From Tetraselmis striata (Eukaryota > Chlorophyta > Chlorodendrophyceae > Chlorodendrales > Chlorodendraceae), in the NCBI GenBank assembly GCA_006384855.1, contig VCJN01000604.1:84830-148829 (forward strand): a DNA stretch of 64,000 bases. Direction: 5' to 3'. The position numbers and the translations under genes are program-made. The notes beneath the pieces were generated by a model, which worked only from the letters and a program-made list of their open reading frames with translations, was not told the DNA's origin and searched no databases. Each line of letters starts with the position of its first letter. The stretch's first letter is position 1. Below, in pieces: positions 58,752 to 64,000 of the stretch.

Positions 58752-61095
58752 GGATGCGACGCTCGCCGGGGGGTTGAGGGCGGGGCGAAGCGGCGGGTGG
58801 AAAGGAGAGTGAGGAGGGGTGGAGCCCGTCGCTTTCAGCAGACCTTATGCGAGGCGATTTTGCGGCGACGTCTTAATCCTTGTGCAGTAGCGCCGCCGTA
58901 TGTTGCTGCGCGGCCAGTCGGTCTTGACAGTCACATCACGCCCTGATGTGCTGGCGGATGGTCAGAGCGCGACAGGTAATCCTTAGCAGAGAAACCCCTT
59001 CATCCATCATCCAACTACGGGACGATGACCTGTCATCAATGGTCGCGACATGGGGGTCATAAATTTGCAATAATTAAAGTAGTGCCGCCTGGGCGGCGGA
59101 TATTCATGTAGTCGCTACCATGTGTCCAGTATAGTTTTGTCTACCGAAGTTCCATATATATGAAGCGTTATGTATGGAGAATGGTTTCCGGGGGCATCAT
59201 CACGGTGTTAAGCAGGACAGCCATAAGTACGTGTGAGCCAGTTCGATACAGGTACTGTGTTATATACGGAGCCGGCCTCCCGGCCTGACGACGCCGATGC
59301 GGCTGGCCGCCTGCTTCACGCCACCCTGCGCCTGCTGGCGCAGCTGCTGGAGTTGGAGCCGTCGATGGTGCACGACTGCTTGGCCTGGTCGTGGTCTGAG
59401 CCGGCGGAGGGCGCCACGGCCGGGATGGTGGCGCCTCGCCCCGAGATGCGAGACCATCACAATAAACGTCGTACCGCACCGCCCATATGATGATGACATG
59501 CACGGTCTCGCGGCTGATAAATCAGCGGAGACACTTGGTTTTTTTGGAAACCCTGTTTTCCATTACAAATGCCTTTTTGACCGGCGCTATACAGCTATGG
59601 AGTTGTACTGCTACACGTACTGTTGACCCCCATGTCGCGCTACCACTGATATATGGTTTTCGCAGCTAGACAGCGTATTAGATTTTGCATCAACATGTAC
59701 GGGGTCGGCTGGGACCGAAAGATCCACGACTGGTACGGGGCCGCCAGACCGGATGGTGTCCGGAAAGGCGCCGCGCGTCCCGAGCCCCCGCCGGTGTTGT
59801 AAATCACATGCCACCAACGATCACGTGGCTCATCAGGACAGTACTACTACATTCCGCTATGCTACTCCCGGCCTCTCATTACGGCCAAGACGCTGGAAAA
59901 GCCTGACTAATTGCTTCAGCACCTGGGCTTATCGGACACGCAACACCCATGTGGGACCGGTATCCTGAGCACTTTTCCTCAGCCGTCAGATCCGCCCGTG
60001 AAGCGAGTGGGCCGTCGGATGGACGAATTGACCTGACGATACCCTAGCGGCTGTGCTCATGAGCAAAGTCGCGGTGAGCCGTCGATCTAGATCGACTGCC
60101 CCTGAGGCGTGGCGTAGCGGCGCCGCGGGAGGCGGGAAAGTCGCTATTCGTTTCGAGAAAAGTGGCAGGATTTTCAAACGGCGAGCGAGCCGTCCGAAAA
60201 CATCATCTGCGCTCAGCCCGTCCCCGCGTCTGTCCTGGTACGGGAAACAGGGCTCTTCGCCGCCGCCGCCGCCGCCTCCAGTGGCTGGCTCAGTGTGCTA
60301 GTGGGTACCCACTCTTCCACGAGCAGCCACTGTCGGCGGCAGCCATTAAGCGAATCCCGCCCGCGATCGGAGGCAGGAGACCACGCCCCATCTTGTACCC
60401 AACAGGTAGGGGAAACCTCTCCACCTTTCTCACTCAGGCGCTTCTCGACGTGCCGAACTAGGCGCTGTCCCTCGCGCGGAGCCTACTGCCGAGTGCCAGC
60501 AGCACGCGCAGTGCGGTAAACGATCGCCGCCGGCGCAAAGCCGGGTGGGTTATTTCGTGAGCGCTGATCTTGCGAATTCGGTATACCCGCTGAACCTGTG
60601 CCGGCGATCCTCGCAGGGTTATCGTTGGGGGGGGGGGGGGGGGGGGGGGGGGGTCACGACGATACATGGCGGCTCATGCTTAACAGCTCAGGACATAGAC
60701 TCTAGCTTAGTTATGCGTCTCTTCCTAAGTTTGTGTCCGACTGTCTGTCGAACGCGTGTCTGCCATAACGCGTCGAATAACCCCCCCCCCCCCCCCATCC
60801 CCCCCTCGCCGCCATCGGGCTTCGCCCCGCGCTCACGCTCACCGGTCAGTGTGTTTGAAAACCTCGGCGCAGCCTACGCTAATCCATTGTTGTCGTGCTT
60901 AGCTTATGGGCGGGACAGCAGCAGTAGGCGGGTTGTCGAGCTCCTGCGTCTACAGCAAGAATACTGGATATGTGCCGCCAAATGTGGCGAATTTGTTGTC
61001 GGCTGGCGGATCAGGAGGCGAGAAGGGTTGTCGGGGATTGCGCCGAGGGGGCTCATTACACATTGAAACTACGAGTTGCCCCACACAGGTGCATC
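58752..61095. other. Region between MORC and the recombinase gene; no gene seen
   Basis: Divergently oriented neighbours make this a shared upstream region. It includes a G27 run at 60627-60653 followed by TCAC and a C15 run at 60781-60795. Open frames are short and overlapping with no recognised domain. Confidence 0.45.
60627..60653. repeat. G27 homopolymer
   Basis: Uninterrupted G run, followed by TCACGAC; 440 bases upstream of the recombinase gene model. Confidence 0.97.
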
Positions 61096-63975
61096 ATGGA
61101 AGACCCTGAAAGCGAGATGATAACAGCGATGGAGGCGGCAGGCATACCGAAGCCTTCTGACCGTTTGGGTGCGCAGATCGTTGATGTGTGTAATGCGGTT
61201 GTGACATCTAAAGTGTGTACTGTATGTGTATTCTTTTTGAATTTATGTGTTATGTCGATACCACTGTCTGCGCTTGTGCACAACATGAAAAAGAAAAACT
61301 GTGTTTGGTGTTACCCGTAATGTGCAGGGGATCTTTTGGAGCGCTATGAGTCTGATGAGTGGAGCGCATTCCGTATGCAAATAGCTGAGCAAGCGATCAG
61401 TGACAAGAACGCGACACAGAACAAAAACACCGCTGGGAAATACGGCGCAGGGGACAGGAAGTTCGTCCATTTCTGGTAAGCGATAGCACGGCCTTGCCAT
61501 GCAATGTCCATATGACACGTGTTACTGTCGACATACACGTCGCTAAATCAGCTGCAGCTGACTTTGTTCGTCATGCCAGAACTCGGCATATCTGAATATC
61601 TGCATGTTTGTGTTTGTTGCTTGGCAGCATGTTTGATACCAAAGGGGAGAGGCGCCCTGGAGACCCATATTTGGATTCGAATGGGCGTCCGATATCTCTG
61701 GCATCAGAGCAAGGCGTGACAATTGCTGCGGCGTATCTCTTGTGAGTTCAAATAATATGCCCTGTGGTGAATTTTCGGTTCGTGGGTGTGAGCAGCCGAA
61801 GCGATTTCTCGTCCTCACATGTTGTATTATGCACGATTGCAGATTTCTTAGCAATAATATGCCCCGGTGCCCCCAAAGCAATCAAGAGAGAAGCGATTGT
61901 GGTGCGGATTCATTTGCCGTGCGTGCACCTTGTAATAGAAATAGCATGGTTTGCATGCTCCATATTCAATGACATCCCATGTGTTTGCAGTCATATGACA
62001 CCATAAGGAGCTGTCTGTCATCATTGCAGTGGAGGTACTCGGAAGACTTAATCCGCCTTAATGATCAGGAGGCAGCGGCTCGCTTGGTAAGTCACTGCTC
62101 TTGAAGACACCTGAATTTATGTAATAATGTAGCATTGTATTCGTTTTGTGATCACTACACTGCAGACTCACCCTTATCGACATTTTCGGTCGCGGTGTTC
62201 CTTCGTGCAGCCAAAGCAGTTGTTGAAGGATGATGCACTCTACAAGCAAATATGGAAAAACAAGCAGAAGGACTTGCAAGAGGCACGCAAGAGGCACGAG
62301 GACGGGCGTGACCCACAGGTGTGTCCATTGAGGCCGAGGTTTGAATTTGCAAGGGGGAGGGCAGATGATCGTTGCGTTTTGATAGAAATGGCGTTGCATG
62401 TTGTGGTATGCAGAAGGACACATCCTCCAAGTACTTGTCTGAGGACGAGTTACTTGCTTTCATTGTGTCTCTTGTGCTTCCTCTCGCTAGCGGCAATGAT
62501 ACCAATTACAAGGCTGAAAGGCGTGCTATGCTGGCCGCCAAGTCGACATTGACGTATGCCACTGCAAGCCGCGGGGGTGAAACCACCGAGCTGCGGTGGT
62601 CTGAATTGATGGCTCCCGAGCTGAATGCCCATTTAGGTAGCTCCCCACGACCCCCTGAAATGATTATCACCGCGCCTCGATGCGCATGTTGCATGTAGTG
62701 TTTGCTTCCTGAGACCAATGCCCACGTAGCATACGTGTGATGTGTGCCGTCTCTGTGTGATTGATATGTATGTCATGCTGATACATACAACTACTGTGCA
62801 AGGCGCTGTCCATTTTTCAGCGTCACCCTTCCCGTGATCAGCTCCAAACAGCAAGCCGATCTCAGCACAACCTATGTGTCGGTGGGAAGATCATACAACC
62901 CGATCATGGACCCGTTCAGGGCGATGGGTGAGTATGCGGTGCTGATTTTCACTCTACTCAAGACAATGCGTTTCCCGGATCCTCGGGAAGGCGATCAGTG
63001 GAGAAAAGCGAAGATGTTCGCAGGTCAGATTCTCCCCCCTCCCTCTGCGTTCATACACATCATTCAGGCCAAGTACTGCGGGAGTTATCACTGATCTTAT
63101 CCGTGCCGCTACCAGGAGGCAAAAGTCCAAACATTCCGATGTCCAAAGAGGCAGAGCACAAAGCTCTAGACTCTGTCTTGCGGGATACAATGGGTTTCAA
63201 CCCCACTGCCACGCGCCATCTCTTCCATGGTCAGGCAGCAAATGATATGAATCAGCAAGGTCTGATCAATTCCGTAAGTGCCTCAGCTGAATGTGATGTG
63301 CGATGTCACAGTTTGCCAGCATATGACCACCTGCCTTTCTGCTGCTACAATATAGATTGCTTTCAATGGCTGCATGCTGATGTTAATGTAGGAACTGAAA
63401 ACCATTTGGGAGGGCAAGAAGGAGGTGATCAACAAGAATTACTTAGGCCCTAATCAGCCTCTCAGCCTCATGGCTGCTGGATGGTGGCCTGGTGTCGCGG
63501 AACGCGACTTCTCCAAGATCTTTCATCCTCGCATGTGCCAGAACGTGCCGGAGAGCTTGATCCGGAAGCTCGCTCCCTGGCTGATAGAGCTCGAAGAGGT
63601 GCGCAATGCTACTGCTTGCAATAATGCCATCCACGTAGCTTCCATCCTGCCATCTGTCCTGCTGTTGTATCACGCGCATGCATGGCTTTGCACCTGCACT
63701 AATATTGAAATCGGTGATATCTTTGACAGCGGGTCCGCTCCATGGGAGACACCGCCGAAGAATCGCACAAGGCTGTACCACAGAGTCTACGGTTCATCAT
63801 GATAGTGCTGGTGCAGGTTAGGCCCCATCGCAGTCCCTTCCCCCCCCTCCCGGGTTATTCCAGCCTCAAGCTTGGTGGATACGTCAAACAATATTTTTGT
63901 ATACAGGATTCCTTGGAGCTTGCTGAGAATCAACACTCGCGTCCACAAGTGGCTGCTTCAGCAACAAGAGTTTCA
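61096..63975 (+). CDS. Putative Crypton-type tyrosine recombinase, multi-exon, continues past window
   Basis: Exons (approximate): 61096-61215, 61328-61475, 61628-61741, 62035-62086, 62211-62318, 62414-62636, 62822-63023, 63068-63273, 63392-63598 and 63907-63975. Most joins keep phase, e.g. LL-YSEDLIRLND and MFA-GQVLREL; the 62636/62822 join does not and needs a transcript. Tyrosine recombinase landmarks: YATASRGGETTELRWSEL supplies the box I Arg; VISSKQQADLSTTYV resembles the beta-strand Lys segment; NPTATRHLFHGQAANDM resembles box II with Arg/His; WEGKKEVINKNYLGP gives a candidate nucleophile Tyr; then MAAGWWP and FHPRMCQNVPESLIRKLAPW resemble the C-terminal GCR1_C-like region of Cryptons. 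The start at 61096 (MEDPESEM) follows an acceptor-like CACACAG, so an upstream exon is possible. Domesticated host gene or live element cannot be told apart. Confidence 0.6.
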
Positions 63976-64000
63976 GTAAGTTTCACATTGCAGTGAGTCT

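Overview
The window is eukaryotic nuclear DNA: intron-dense genes with GT-AG (and some GC-AG) splice sites, many long G/C homopolymers and (CA)n/(TG)n tracts, and a crowd of eukaryotic transposons. A chlorophyte green alga is the most likely source. The grounds are GC-rich intron-rich genes, a TGTAA polyadenylation-type signal after the SRPRA stop codon, DIRS/Kangaroo-like and REL-endonuclease-like retroelements, and a plant/alga-style MORC ATPase. This is an inference; no organelle, rRNA or tRNA marker is present.

Layout. (1) About 1-24,734, minus strand: one enormous gene, at least 42 exons and about 15.2 kb of coding sequence (about 5,000 residues) inside the window, with its 3' end off the left edge. 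It opens with a signal peptide and a cysteine-containing N-terminal region of unknown type, followed by about 28 filamin/ABP280-type immunoglobulin-like repeats. It is probably a giant secreted or cell-surface adhesive protein. Its introns carry a TIR element (7.35-8.46 kb), a retroelement scrap (4.35-4.5 kb), microsatellites and many poly-C (sense strand) tracts, several of which directly follow the 5' splice site. (2) 24.7-37.5 kb: a transposon field with a decayed DIRS-like RT/RNase H element (26.2-29.2 kb, minus) flanked by direct repeats, a 29.3-31.6 kb block bounded by another pair of direct repeats, and a decayed R2-like non-LTR retrotransposon (31.8-36.8 kb, minus). (3) 37.52-41.03 kb, plus: a complete 16-exon gene for the alpha subunit of the signal recognition particle receptor, every intron of which is phase 0. 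(4) 41.57-41.82 kb: a foldback MITE; 41.9-45.1 kb: a badly decayed plus-strand retroelement; 45.1-47.9 kb: CTCGTA-rich low-complexity DNA. (5) 47,900-51,663: a full-length pogo/jerky-type DNA transposon with TIRs and TA target duplication, whose DDE transposase carries two stops and two or three frameshifts. (6) 51.7-55.1 kb: AT-richer DNA with no recognisable gene. (7) about 55.2-58.75 kb, minus: a MORC-family GHKL ATPase gene with an S5-type domain and an unclear, possibly zinc-finger plus coiled-coil, 3' end. (8) 61.1-64.0 kb, plus: a multi-exon gene for a putative tyrosine recombinase of Crypton type, running off the right edge.

The host genes do not form a pathway. Two are housekeeping or chromatin genes (SRPRA for co-translational ER targeting, MORC for silencing) and one is a giant extracellular protein that would itself enter the ER by the SRP route. 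The mobile elements cover four mechanisms: DIRS-type, target-primed non-LTR, pogo DDE and Crypton tyrosine recombinase. The most novel candidates are the giant filamin-repeat ectoprotein, the Crypton-like recombinase gene, and the recurring donor-plus-poly-C intron starts.
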